Shown: in pieces, positions 1 to 8,896 of the stretch
How positions within the stretch are numbered: position 1 is the first letter of the stretch
Layout: each line of letters opens with the position of its first letter
NCBI GenBank assembly: GCA_964408945.1
Contig: CAYPBJ010000004.1
Location: 1 to 64,000, forward strand
Reading direction: 5' to 3'
From: VMCP01 sp964408945
GTDB lineage: Bacteria > Bacteroidota > Bacteroidia > NS11-12g > UBA955
Length of the DNA stretch: 64,000 nt
Notes under the pieces: generated by a model
What the model was told of the DNA's origin: nothing
The model's input: only the letters and a program-made list of their open reading frames with translations
The model's database searches: none
Translations under genes and position numbers: made by a program

Positions 1-1113
1 GGGCAGAAGGTAGAAAGAGACTTTTTTGTTGAGAGAATTGCTTTTTATGCTTTGACAAGTATTGAATGTTATAGAAAAATGATGCCAACTGCATCATTAG
101 ATTTACAACAAATGTATTTGAAATCAAACGAAAAAAATCGTAGAATAATTGATGAATTAATTTCCAAAGAACGCCCAACTCCTTTGATGATTGAAAGTTA
201 TTCAAAAGAATTAATGTCTGCCGGTGATACAGCTGGTGCTTACAGAGTCATTAAGAACGCGTTAGTGAAAACCAACTACGACAATGATATTTTTAATGTG
301 TTGGTGAATTACTATCTGTCAATCAATAAAGAAGAAAAGTTGATGGAAGAAATTCAAGGTCAAATTCAAGAGAATCCCAACTCTCGTATTTATTGGATTA
401 GAGGATACTTGAATGAAAAAACGCAAAAATACGATGAAGCAACTGCAGACTACAGAAAGTCACGTGAGTTAGATGAATTTAACTACGATGCGAATTGGAA
501 TTTGGGTGTTTGTTTAATGAAATATGAAACCCGTAAACTTCTCGAAGGAAAATCCCCAAGCGACCCAGCGGCAAAAGCAAAATTAGAGCAACAAAGATTA
601 AAGCTATTTCAAGATGCTAAAGGTTTCTTAGAGTTTGCTTTAGAAAATCCTGATTATTCAAAAACTGAATTAAAAGATATCTCAAAAGCACTAAGAACAT
701 GTTGCTTAGAATTAAATGACACCAAGTGTGCTGGTGATTACAGAGATAAAATTCGTGAGTTGGATGGATTTTCATTAAGTGTTGGTGATAAATTCATCTA
801 TCAAATTGATGGAAATTCCAATAATATGGAAATTAGTTACCAGAATAACCGAAACACAGTGTCGTCAATTTCCTTAAAGGCTGATGTCAAAAAAGGGATT
901 ACTGTTGATAAAGAGTTTCTAGCGGCAGGTTGGGTTAAGAATGGCTATGTTTGGCAAAAAGAATTTGAATATACCGATAAGTCTGACATGTTAAGTTTGA
1001 GTGTTCGTGTAAATGATGATAGCACAGTTAAAGGATTGATCTTAGTAAACGGAGTAATGGTTGCTGAGAAAGAGGTAGACGGTCCAGAGACAAGATTCTA
1101 CATTCAGTTTTAA
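1..1113 (+). CDS. TPR-repeat protein, 5' end outside window
   Basis: The reading frame is open from base 1, so this is the last 370 codons of a longer gene; a TTG at 52 is internal. The visible part contains tetratricopeptide-like helices. One is around residues 125-165, with alternating small and aromatic residues (a YDEATADYRKSRELD stretch) followed by DANWNLGVCL. A lysine/glutamine-rich helical linker follows. The last ~110 residues look like a beta-rich domain with no family I recognise. TPRs mediate protein-protein contacts, but the partner is unknown. The gene is followed by two hairpin terminators. The family is not assigned beyond TPR, and the N-terminus (signal peptide or not) cannot be seen. 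Confidence 0.75.
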   Translation, partial: GQKVERDFFVERIAFYALTSIECYRKMMPTASLDLQQMYLKSNEKNRRIIDELISKERPTPLMIESYSKELMSAGDTAGAYRVIKNALVKTNYDNDIFNVLVNYYLSINKEEKLMEEIQGQIQENPNSRIYWIRGYLNEKTQKYDEATADYRKSRELDEFNYDANWNLGVCLMKYETRKLLEGKSPSDPAAKAKLEQQRLKLFQDAKGFLEFALENPDYSKTELKDISKALRTCCLELNDTKCAGDYRDKIRELDGFSLSVGDKFIYQIDGNSNNMEISYQNNRNTVSSISLKADVKKGITVDKEFLAAGWVKNGYVWQKEFEYTDKSDMLSLSVRVNDDSTVKGLILVNGVMVAEKEVDGPETRFYIQF

Positions 1114-1128
1114 CAATAGAATAGAAAT

Positions 1129-1155
1129 AGCGGATTGCAAGGTCCGCTTTTTCTT
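1129..1155 (+). terminator. Rho-independent terminator after the TPR gene
   Basis: A 6-bp stem AGCGGA/TCCGCT with an 8-nt loop is followed by TTTTCTT, 15 bases after the TPR stop codon. Confidence 0.75.
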
Positions 1156-1202
1156 CAAGTTTAATATTTAACATAATGTAAATTATCAAACTAAAGAAAT
1201 AT

Positions 1203-1236
1203 AAAAAAAAGGCCTGCTATTACAGGCCCTTTTTTG
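1203..1236. terminator. Bidirectional terminator between convergent genes
   Basis: The stem GGCCTG/CAGGCC (1211-1216 and 1223-1228) has a 6-nt loop. It is flanked by eight A on the left and six T on the right, so it gives hairpin plus U-run on both strands. It backs up the TPR terminator on the + strand and ends the - strand gene that stops at 1238. Confidence 0.8.
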
Positions 1237-1237
1237 T

Positions 1238-4200
1238 TTATTTACTTACAGATATCGTTGAAGTTTCAATTAACATTCCCGATTCATCAAACAATCTAAT
1301 TAAATATATTCCGGATGATAAATTTAAATTCAATCGACTCGATATTCCAGATTCCAACTCCCGACGAATAATCTGTTGGCCATTTGAATGCCAAATCTCA
1401 ATATATCCATTGATTGAGGATTTGATATTGAAATTTCCATCGTTTGGATTTGGATAAAGTCTAATTGACTTATTTGCAAAACTATAATTGCTTACTGAAT
1501 TCAATATTAATGCATTAGAACTGTCACTTAAACATCCTTGCCAACTCAAGCAAGCAAGATATCTACCTGTGTTTTTAGCGTGAAAAAAGTCACCAGTGCC
1601 AACTTTTACGCTATTTCTGAACCATTGAACTTGGCCATAACCAGGATAATTCAAGGGTCTTAGTGTATCAAAATCAATACCAATAACCAATGTCGGTACA
1701 GATAAGTTTACTGTAATCACGTTACTTTTTAGGTTGTTTGGATTACTGCACTGATAAGTTGTTGATACAATCACATGAAACTGATCTTTATCCCTAAGCG
1801 GTGGCATTACCTTATATGCGTTCTGATTTGCTCCATTAATGGCGGTATTGTTTTGATACCATTGATAATTCAAAACGATATTATTCATATCCAGATTGGA
1901 ATAATCAGATAACATCAAAATACTATCAGACTTACAAGGTGAATTGTTGCTAGATATAATTTTTACATCCAAAGGAATTACTTTTCTAACAGTGATGTTT
2001 ATTGATTCGGTGTCACTTCCTATTTCATTTTCAGTGTATAAGGTTAATTGATAGTTTCCAACAGACGGGAAATTAAATTTTGCCGTTGTGGATGTTGAGT
2101 CAGTTGAATTAGTAAAATTGGGTGTTCCACCAGAAAATCTCCACCTAGTTTTATTTGGCGTAAATTCAGATTGGTCAATAACAGTGATTGTCTCATTTTG
2201 ACATACTACTTTATTAGAGATGCTAAATTTAGCGATGGGTTTGTTTGTTTTTATCCAAGCATCGCTTGTAAAGACTCCTCGCCCATGTGTTGCAACCATG
2301 ATCATCCCATCAGATTGTCTGAAATACAATCCATCTATTCTTACCGCTCCCATGCCATCATTTTGCGCTACCCAATTTGGAGTTGAAGCTAAAATATCGC
2401 TGCAAGCATAAATCCCTAACTCTGTGCCAATGATAACCTCTCCGTTTTTGTATGGATTCGATAAAATACAATGGACTGGCATATTGGGTAAATTACCATC
2501 TATCGCTTTCCATGATGAACCACCGTTATAGGAGACATACACATTATTTATTCCATAATTACTTAGGCACACAAATAAGGTATCGACATTTTCGTTGTGG
2601 CCGTGAAGCCAAGAGATATTTCCAGAATTAATTCCGTAAGAAATGGAAGTAAAAGAAGGTGTTCCACTATGAGCATTATCAGCATATAAAAGCGCCCCAG
2701 ATCCTGTACCGACGAATAATCTACATTTACTATCGCTCTTTTTCTGTATGGCTTGTAAAAAACTAGCTTTACCTAATGAAGAATTTCCAAATGAAATGGT
2801 AGATGCGCTATTATAATCATTAAAAATACTATTTCTGAAAAGAAAGCCATCGTTTTCAGCTGTAAACAAGTAATCATTCACATAATCTAAGGTTGCCGCA
2901 TTGATGAAATTACCGGTATTGTTGCTATTCAATATTTGCTCAAACGATTGCCAGCCATCAGTGGTTCCATAAAATTGGTTATATACGTAAGATACTACCA
3001 TTTTCTGGTCTGATTTCTTGGATATGAAATTTAAACCACCATCCCCTCCCCAGAGATTCTTTTCATCGTTCAATCCCGATACATCAAAGTATACCGTGCC
3101 ATTGTCTTGTGCTCCAGCCAGCATGAGATTTGAACCTTTGGTGTTAGACATAGATCCTCCGTAGAATTGAGTTACCAAATACCCATTATTGCGTTCGACA
3201 AATGCTGTACTGCTGTTCTGAGGGTTGTTTTGGATGTTTGCAGCATAAAATACACCCCCATCTCCACCAATTAAAACCCTTTTACCGTCAGAGTGATATA
3301 CAATCTGATGTTGGTCTGCGTGAACATAGGAGCAGCTAAGTGTATTTTGATTTGCATTGTTACTCCATTTTGAAATTTGAGTCCAGTTGCTACCGGCGTT
3401 GGTTGATCTGAATAAATTGATTCCGCCAATAATGACTTCTGATGCTTTCTTTGGATTCACAGCCATAATCAAATCATACCAAGCTTGACCACGCGTGAAA
3501 TCTGTTGAAGGAATTCCTTGGTCAGCATCTGTTGGTTCAGTTACAGTGCTCCAATTTGAACCTTGATTGAATGAACGAGCAATTGACTCAACTTTCCCAC
3601 CCGACTCAAACAGGGCATAAACGGTATCTTTTGAAGATGGTGAACAAGCGACTTCTACCCTGCCAGATAATGAATTGTTCTCGGTGTATGCAACCGTAAA
3701 TGAAGTACCATCATCGCTGAATAAAACACGTCCACCTCCTTTATCTGTAGCAGTTGATCCGGAATTTCTTCTGGTGCCAAGCCAAATTCTATTATCGGCA
3801 CCAATTTCTAGGTCGGCGATACAATATTTTAACGAAGTGCTTGGAATATTTGACATTACATTGGTAAAAGAACTACCGCCGTTGGTGCTTCGCATCAAAC
3901 CAATATTACTAACACTTCCGTTCCATTGTCCGGCATAAAAATTAATATCTGTTGCAGCATACAAAACGCTTGATCCGTTTTCATTGCGAACTATAATATC
4001 GTTTACGTAGAAATAATTTGAAGTATTGCTTAAATGGTTCCAAGTTGCACCGCCATCGGTTGATTTAAAAATTCCATATCCTCTAGAGGTACTGCTTGTA
4101 CTGCCGAAACCTTCTCCGGTTCCTACGTAGATGGTTTTTGAGTCATTCGGGTCAAAGGCAATACACGAAACCGTGATATTGGCCCATATTCCAGAAACAT

Positions 4201-4675
4201 TTGTCCATGTACTGTTGGTACTTGTTATATCATTGTTATACCAAAGGCCCCCAGTTACACCACCCGCCCACACTTTTTTACCAGTGTTGTCGTTTGGGTC
4301 AAATGTTAAAGCCCTAGTTCTGCCTCCAACATTGTTAGGTCCTCGAGAAACCCAAGGTGATGAAGAACTACCTGGGTTGGCTCTAAGACCAAAACTCTTC
4401 TGGTTTAACCTTTTTAATGTCTCGAAAAGAACTTCGGGTGTAGGTCTACCCAAGGAAGGATCCATGGTTTCGATATAATCTTGTTTCCAAAATTCTAAGG
4501 GAGTTTCAGGAGTAATATTTTGAACCTTTGAAACTGACTTATTTAAAGATTTTGCAGTCTTTTTTACAACTTTATTGTATTTTTTAATTTGCTTAAATTC
4601 AATTGATTGAGATTGACTAATTAAAGTACTAGTTGATGCAATTGATAAAATAGATAATAAGAGTTTAATATTCAT
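1238..4675 (-). CDS. Secreted BNR/sortilin-like beta-propeller protein with PKD and T9SS sorting domains
   Basis: This 1145-residue protein has an N-terminal hydrophobic signal peptide (residues 1-20). Residues ~100-800 carry many BNR/Asp-box type repeats (S-T-D-G-G-x-T-W patterns), the beta-propeller fold of sialidase- and sortilin-like proteins. A PKD-like domain sits at ~810-895 and an Ig-like segment at ~900-1050. The C-terminus (~1070-1145) is a type A T9SS sorting domain with a YPNP motif, so export through the Por system and surface anchoring or release is expected. No catalytic residues could be assigned, and an adhesin or carbohydrate-binding role is only a guess. It starts 18 bp after hmgA on the same strand. 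A second BNR protein lies at 27190-30411. Confidence 0.85.
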   Translation of the reverse strand: MNIKLLLSILSIASTSTLISQSQSIEFKQIKKYNKVVKKTAKSLNKSVSKVQNITPETPLEFWKQDYIETMDPSLGRPTPEVLFETLKRLNQKSFGLRANPGSSSSPWVSRGPNNVGGRTRALTFDPNDNTGKKVWAGGVTGGLWYNNDITSTNSTWTNVSGIWANITVSCIAFDPNDSKTIYVGTGEGFGSTSSTSRGYGIFKSTDGGATWNHLSNTSNYFYVNDIIVRNENGSSVLYAATDINFYAGQWNGSVSNIGLMRSTNGGSSFTNVMSNIPSTSLKYCIADLEIGADNRIWLGTRRNSGSTATDKGGGRVLFSDDGTSFTVAYTENNSLSGRVEVACSPSSKDTVYALFESGGKVESIARSFNQGSNWSTVTEPTDADQGIPSTDFTRGQAWYDLIMAVNPKKASEVIIGGINLFRSTNAGSNWTQISKWSNNANQNTLSCSYVHADQHQIVYHSDGKRVLIGGDGGVFYAANIQNNPQNSSTAFVERNNGYLVTQFYGGSMSNTKGSNLMLAGAQDNGTVYFDVSGLNDEKNLWGGDGGLNFISKKSDQKMVVSYVYNQFYGTTDGWQSFEQILNSNNTGNFINAATLDYVNDYLFTAENDGFLFRNSIFNDYNSASTISFGNSSLGKASFLQAIQKKSDSKCRLFVGTGSGALLYADNAHSGTPSFTSISYGINSGNISWLHGHNENVDTLFVCLSNYGINNVYVSYNGGSSWKAIDGNLPNMPVHCILSNPYKNGEVIIGTELGIYACSDILASTPNWVAQNDGMGAVRIDGLYFRQSDGMIMVATHGRGVFTSDAWIKTNKPIAKFSISNKVVCQNETITVIDQSEFTPNKTRWRFSGGTPNFTNSTDSTSTTAKFNFPSVGNYQLTLYTENEIGSDTESINITVRKVIPLDVKIISSNNSPCKSDSILMLSDYSNLDMNNIVLNYQWYQNNTAINGANQNAYKVMPPLRDKDQFHVIVSTTYQCSNPNNLKSNVITVNLSVPTLVIGIDFDTLRPLNYPGYGQVQWFRNSVKVGTGDFFHAKNTGRYLACLSWQGCLSDSSNALILNSVSNYSFANKSIRLYPNPNDGNFNIKSSINGYIEIWHSNGQQIIRRELESGISSRLNLNLSSGIYLIRLFDESGMLIETSTISVSK

Positions 4676-4693
4676 GAGAAATTTGATAATTGG

Positions 4694-5851
4694 TTATTCA
4701 ACCCAGCTTTTCCAATAGTTAGGATCTTCCAAATTCAAAGCTTCTTGGGTTATTTGGAGTGGATAGAAAGGATCAATCATAACAGCTAGTTCTTTCGTTT
4801 CTTTGGCACCAATGCTCTTTTCAACTGTTCCTGGATGAGGTCCGTGAGGAATACCTTTAGGATGCAAGGTGATCATTCCACGTTCTACATGTTTTCTGCT
4901 CATAAAATCGCCATCAACATAGTATAGAATTTCATCGCTGTCTACGTTTGAGTGATTGTATGGCGCTGGTATGGATTGAGGATGATAATCATACATTCTA
5001 GGAACAAAGCTGCATATCACAAAATTTCTTCCCTCGAAAGTCTGGTGTATTGGCGGTGGCATGTGCAATCTTCCGGTGATGGGCTCAAAATCGTGAATGC
5101 TGAATCCATATGGATAGCAATATCCGTCCCAACCTACAGCATCGAACGGGTGAGTTGCATAGGTATATGGATATAAAAGGTTTTGTTTTTTAATAAAGAC
5201 CTTGAAATCACCTTTTTCATCATGTGTAATCAAGTTTTCTGGAAGTTTAATATCTCGTTCACAATAAGGTGAATGTTCCAAAAGTTGACCAAATGAATTT
5301 TGATATCTTTTCGGGGGATATATCGGCGTTGGTGACTCAATTACCAACAATCTGTTGTTTTCATCGTTGAATTCCAATTGGTATATAGTACCTCTAGGAA
5401 TCACTAGGTAATCTCCATATTCGAAGCGTATCTGTCCATAGATCGTTTTCAAAGTTCCGCTTCCTTCGTGAACAAATAAAACTTCATCTGAATCGGCATT
5501 TTTGAAGAAGTAATCTGTCATGCTTTGCTTAGGTGCAGCAACAGATATGGTAATATCGGTATTTAACAATAAAGCGACTCTGCTTTTCAAATAGTCATTG
5601 GTTGGCGGTGTTTTAAATGTAATAAAACTGCGGTTGCGCATGTTTTTTGATTGTGCAACTTTAGGCTCTACATTGATTGGCTCACCAATATCTTTCACCA
5701 GTGTAGGTGGATGTGAATGGTATACCAACGAGTACATGGAGTTAAATCCTTCTGTACTAATAAGTTCTTCAGCGTAAAGGGTTCCGTCAGATTTTCGGAA
5801 TTGCGTGTGTCTTTTACGCGGTACTTGACCAAGCTTGTAATAAAACGCCAT
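4694..5851 (-). CDS. hmgA: Homogentisate 1,2-dioxygenase
   Basis: This non-heme iron cupin dioxygenase opens the homogentisate ring to maleylacetoacetate in phenylalanine/tyrosine catabolism; it is cytoplasmic. The 385-residue length fits the short bacterial form. The N-terminus KLGQVPRKRHTQFRK is characteristic. The C-terminal cupin holds a PYNHSNVDSDE segment and a GIPHGPHPG segment, which supply the His/Glu/His iron ligands in this family. No other tyrosine-degradation gene (HPPD, fumarylacetoacetase) is adjacent. A TATATTCG box lies 16 nt upstream of the start. The downstream gene on the same strand is a T9SS surface protein, so co-transcription is possible but functionally unexplained. 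Confidence 0.9.
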   Translation of the reverse strand: MAFYYKLGQVPRKRHTQFRKSDGTLYAEELISTEGFNSMYSLVYHSHPPTLVKDIGEPINVEPKVAQSKNMRNRSFITFKTPPTNDYLKSRVALLLNTDITISVAAPKQSMTDYFFKNADSDEVLFVHEGSGTLKTIYGQIRFEYGDYLVIPRGTIYQLEFNDENNRLLVIESPTPIYPPKRYQNSFGQLLEHSPYCERDIKLPENLITHDEKGDFKVFIKKQNLLYPYTYATHPFDAVGWDGYCYPYGFSIHDFEPITGRLHMPPPIHQTFEGRNFVICSFVPRMYDYHPQSIPAPYNHSNVDSDEILYYVDGDFMSRKHVERGMITLHPKGIPHGPHPGTVEKSIGAKETKELAVMIDPFYPLQITQEALNLEDPNYWKSWVE

Positions 5852-5867
5852 AATTATAAAATTCCAA

Positions 5868-5875
5868 CGAATATA
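5868..5875 (-). promoter_or_regulatory. Candidate -7 box for hmgA
   Basis: On the - strand this reads TATATTCG, one base off TAnnTTTG, 16 nt before the hmgA ATG. No convincing -33 element is visible. Confidence 0.35.
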
Positions 5876-5984
5876 ATGAAGAATTCATGGAGGTTTATCC
5901 ACCGATTGTCATCAAATTTCCCTAATTTCGGTAGGTTGATTGTTTATCATTGAAACATCAGCCAATTAATTTTACGGAGAAGAT

Positions 5985-6986
5985 ATGAAAAGGAAAGAAT
6001 TTTTAAAAAACACTGGAATTTTTATTGGTGGTAGCCTTACTATTCCCCCATTATTAGCTTCAGATAAACATGATCAGCAAATTTCTGAATACGTAATTCT
6101 TATAAATTTGGGCGGTGGCATTAGAAAACAAGATGTTTTGGGCTATGATAATATCAATAAAATCAATGATTTATATAGTTCAGAAACCATTATACCCTCT
6201 TTTTTTGGAGGAGAATTCCCTCAAAGATTCCGGAAAATAGGTTCTCAAAACATTGAAATTCCAACAGATAAGAAATTAATCAATCAAGGTATTTTATTCT
6301 CAGAAGTTGAAACCTTGAGTAATGATCACGAATCATGTTTCAAATCATTAGTTACTGCTAATGAGTCTATTAATGGTAAAATCTACAAACACTCGGTCTT
6401 TTCTTTCTTGTCAAAATACAAAGGGTTTAACAAAAATCAATTGTGGCAAATTGGAGGGATTCCGTTAGCGAAAAGTGAAAATCATAATTATTTAAAATCA
6501 GGTGCTTCAGATATTGAAACTTTAAGTAGTGCTTTGACAGTTATACAAAATTATCAACCTAAATTCATCAATATTAATTTAAATGATGCCGATGCTTGCC
6601 ATTCAAGTTATACCTGGTATTTAAAATCTATTGTCAATTCTACAGATTCGGTATATCAATTCTGGAATAACCTTCAAAAAAGCAACTCTAAAATGTCAGG
6701 TAAAACTACTCTGATTATCATACCTGAGATTGGTCGCAATTTAGAGCCTAATTCAATTGTAGACGAGAATGGATTTTATTCCTATGACCACAACGATGAA
6801 AATAGTCGTAAAACTTGGAGTCTGATTGTTGGTGCTGGTGTTTCTCAATCAAATCAAAATCAAATAATTTCAGATACGAGAAAATCACATCAAATACTCC
6901 CCACCATAACCCATTTATTTGGTATTAGTGATAAAATTCAACGTCGATATAATCTAATCAACGGTTTTAAGAGTTTATTGGGTTAA
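5985..6986 (+). CDS. Secreted alkaline-phosphatase-superfamily/DUF1501-like protein
   Basis: This 333-residue protein begins MKRKEFLKNTG followed by a hydrophobic stretch. It resembles the Tat-type leaders of DUF1501 proteins, except that the twin arginine is replaced by KR-K. The C-terminal third contains a strand-rich TLIIIPEIGRN segment and then YDHNDENSRKTWSLIVGAG. This pattern is seen in alkaline phosphatase/sulfatase-like folds, where metal ligands cluster near the C-terminus. I infer that fold but cannot name a substrate or confirm the ligands. Unusually for this window, a GGAGA sequence (5976-5980) precedes the ATG. It is divergent from hmgA and followed 29 bp later by the NFACT gene. 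Confidence 0.6.
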   Translation: MKRKEFLKNTGIFIGGSLTIPPLLASDKHDQQISEYVILINLGGGIRKQDVLGYDNINKINDLYSSETIIPSFFGGEFPQRFRKIGSQNIEIPTDKKLINQGILFSEVETLSNDHESCFKSLVTANESINGKIYKHSVFSFLSKYKGFNKNQLWQIGGIPLAKSENHNYLKSGASDIETLSSALTVIQNYQPKFININLNDADACHSSYTWYLKSIVNSTDSVYQFWNNLQKSNSKMSGKTTLIIIPEIGRNLEPNSIVDENGFYSYDHNDENSRKTWSLIVGAGVSQSNQNQIISDTRKSHQILPTITHLFGISDKIQRRYNLINGFKSLLG

Positions 6987-7015
6987 AATCATCATTTGCA
7001 ACGAAATTTGTCATT

Positions 7016-8572
7016 GTGATTTCAAGTCATTGGACCTATTATTACTGGTCAGAGCGATTCGCATCTGAAATACTGGGCACGTATTTGCAAAATGCAATCA
7101 GCTTTAGTAAAGACTCATTGTTAGTGCAGTTTGCAGGTAAAAATTCCCAAAAAGTATACGAATTCAAGTTCATTGATGGTGAATTAGTAATAACCGAAGG
7201 CAACGAGATTAAAAATTCTTCTAAAGTAAAGCAAAATGCTATTGTACAATTCAAGGAATTGGCCAATCAAAGTGTTGTAAATATTCAATGGGTATTATTT
7301 GATAGGCAAATTACGATTGAATTTTCAAATCACTACAAACTACTTATAAAAGGATTTGGGCGCTATTCAAATATCCTGTTATATTCCCCTGGTCAAGATT
7401 TACCCGATTCAATTTTTCGTTTGAATTTGAAAAATGATTGGGAATTCAAACTTCAAAATAACACTTCCTTTGTTTTCGGAAATTCAATCCGTGAATTGAC
7501 GGATTATAATCAATGTTATACTGAACAAGATTTTAAAAATAGATTCAAGTCTCTGAATATTAATGAAATAAATTTGTTATTTGATTTAGGCTTTTTTGAG
7601 GGAGACTTAAATTCACAATCAACAATTCTCAGAAATATTGATTTTTTCCATCTAGGTGAATTGACATCATTTGATGGTAATCTTCAGCTTTCAAAAGGTT
7701 CTTCTAGCTTTCAAGAATGGGGAAGATTTTTAGATGACTTTTTTAAAGCACACAGTAAGAAGTACTTTTTCAATAGAAAGAAATTGGATATTACAGGAAG
7801 ACTTGAAAAAGAAATGAAGCTTCACCGTGCACAAATAAAGAATTTAGAAGCACGAATTTCTGAAATTTCGACTCGTAGAAGCTTTAGAGAATTGGGAGAT
7901 TTGCTACTTACCAACGCACACAGTATAAAAAAAGGCACCAGTGAGGCTTTGGTTTCTGATTATTATACGGGACACAGAGTTAGGGTGAAATTAAATCCGG
8001 ATTTATCAGCTGCTGAAAATGCCGAAAAGTACTATCGTAAAGCCAAAAATGAGTCGATGGAGCTTTCAAAATTCACAGAGAATTTGAATTATAACGTACT
8101 AGAACTTTCCTTTAAAGAGAAAGCCTTAAAAATGGTTGGAGGCGCTGAAAATTCTAAAGATCTGAGTTCAGTTGAAATGAGTTTGAGAAATAATCCTCAG
8201 AAAGAAAACAAAACCAAGGTATTCCCTTATAAGTTATATGAATTTCAAGGATTTGAAGTTTGGGTGGGTAAAAACGCTAAAAGCAACGATGAATTATTGA
8301 GGTTGAGTAAGAAAAACGATTTGTGGTTGCATGCGATGGGTGTATTTGGTTCACACGTGATTATAAGAAAGAAGTTGAGAGAATACCCCAAAGAGGCTAT
8401 TCAATTTGCAGCAGAATTAGCGGCGTTTCATTCAAAAGGCAAGCACCAAGGCTTACAAACAGTCATGATTGCGGAAAGAAAGTTTGTCAGTAAGCAAAAA
8501 GGAGCGGCAGCAGGAATGGTAAATGTATTGCAATTTCAAACAATTGATGTTGAACCTAAAAATCACGGATAA
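7016..8572 (+). CDS. NFACT-family RNA-binding protein (RqcH/Rqc2/FbpA-like)
   Basis: This 518-residue protein has the NFACT layout. Residues 1-~230 form the N-terminal NFACT-N region. A long charged coiled-coil middle follows (~255-385). The C-terminal NFACT-R (DUF814) domain runs from ~400 to 515, with the diagnostic NDLWLHAMGVFGSHVIIR stretch. In other bacteria such proteins bind stalled 60S/50S-peptidyl-tRNA complexes and recruit alanine tRNA to tail nascent chains for degradation; the role here is by family. The start is GTG at 7016 and no in-frame ATG gives a full N-terminus. Its N-terminus aligns by eye with other family members starting a few residues before a YYxxR/S-x-x pattern. Confidence 0.8.
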   Translation: MISSHWTYYYWSERFASEILGTYLQNAISFSKDSLLVQFAGKNSQKVYEFKFIDGELVITEGNEIKNSSKVKQNAIVQFKELANQSVVNIQWVLFDRQITIEFSNHYKLLIKGFGRYSNILLYSPGQDLPDSIFRLNLKNDWEFKLQNNTSFVFGNSIRELTDYNQCYTEQDFKNRFKSLNINEINLLFDLGFFEGDLNSQSTILRNIDFFHLGELTSFDGNLQLSKGSSSFQEWGRFLDDFFKAHSKKYFFNRKKLDITGRLEKEMKLHRAQIKNLEARISEISTRRSFRELGDLLLTNAHSIKKGTSEALVSDYYTGHRVRVKLNPDLSAAENAEKYYRKAKNESMELSKFTENLNYNVLELSFKEKALKMVGGAENSKDLSSVEMSLRNNPQKENKTKVFPYKLYEFQGFEVWVGKNAKSNDELLRLSKKNDLWLHAMGVFGSHVIIRKKLREYPKEAIQFAAELAAFHSKGKHQGLQTVMIAERKFVSKQKGAAAGMVNVLQFQTIDVEPKNHG

Positions 8573-8652
8573 ATTTTTTCAACTACAAAGATTTGATAAT
8601 GAATAATTAAGGATTTTTACTAGAAATAATTGAATGTTTTTTTCAAATATGA

Positions 8653-8683
8653 TTTGTGTTTTAAGAAAACGTTTCTATATTTG
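8653..8683 (+). promoter_or_regulatory. Bacteroidota promoter for tRNA-Val
   Basis: The -33 element TTTG (8653-8656), a 19-nt spacer and the -7 element TATATTTG (8676-8683) match the Bacteroidota consensus TTTG-N19-TAnnTTTG exactly. It lies 32 nt upstream of the tRNA 5' end and is the clearest promoter in the window. Confidence 0.85.
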
Positions 8684-8715
8684 CACTCCCATTCGGGACA
8701 ACAGAAAAGCAAAAA

Positions 8716-8793
8716 GGGGGCTTAGCTCAGCTGGTTCAGAGCATCTGCCTTACAAGCAGAGGGTCACTGGTTCGAATCCAGTAGCCCCCACCA
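8716..8793 (+). tRNA. tRNA-Val (anticodon TAC)
   Basis: A full cloverleaf folds by eye. The 7-bp acceptor is GGGGGCT/AGCCCCC. The D arm is GCTC/GAGC with a 10-nt loop. The anticodon stem is TCTGC/GCAGA with loop CTTACAA, so the anticodon is TAC. The variable loop is 5 nt. The T arm is ACTGG/CCAGT with loop TTCGAAT. The discriminator A is at 8790 and CCA is genomically encoded at 8791-8793. The gene has its own promoter and terminator, so it is a single-gene transcription unit. Confidence 0.95.
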
Positions 8794-8799
8794 AAAAAG

Positions 8800-8830
8800 A
8801 GCCTCGCGAAAGCGGGGCTTTTCTTTTTAA
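8800..8830 (+). terminator. Rho-independent terminator after tRNA-Val
   Basis: An 8-bp stem AGCCTCGC/GCGGGGCT (one G-T pair) is closed by a GAAA tetraloop and followed by TTTTCTTTTT. Confidence 0.9.
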
Positions 8831-8883
8831 AGGCATTTCAATCTTAAATAATTTTGATTTCTCGCTTTTAAGGGTCATTTCCC

Positions 8884-8891
8884 TAAATTTG
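8884..8891 (+). promoter_or_regulatory. -7 box immediately upstream of the M42 peptidase
   Basis: TAAATTTG is an exact match to TAnnTTTG with only 5 nt to the ATG at 8897, implying an almost leaderless transcript. No -33 TTTG lies at the expected spacing. Confidence 0.45.
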
Positions 8892-8896
8892 TAGTC

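Noticed and set aside
8634..8894. Open reading frame of 86 codons across the tRNA-Val gene
   Set aside because: It covers the tRNA promoter, the tRNA and its terminator. The translated part of the tRNA explains the sequence, and there is no start signal or protein-like composition.
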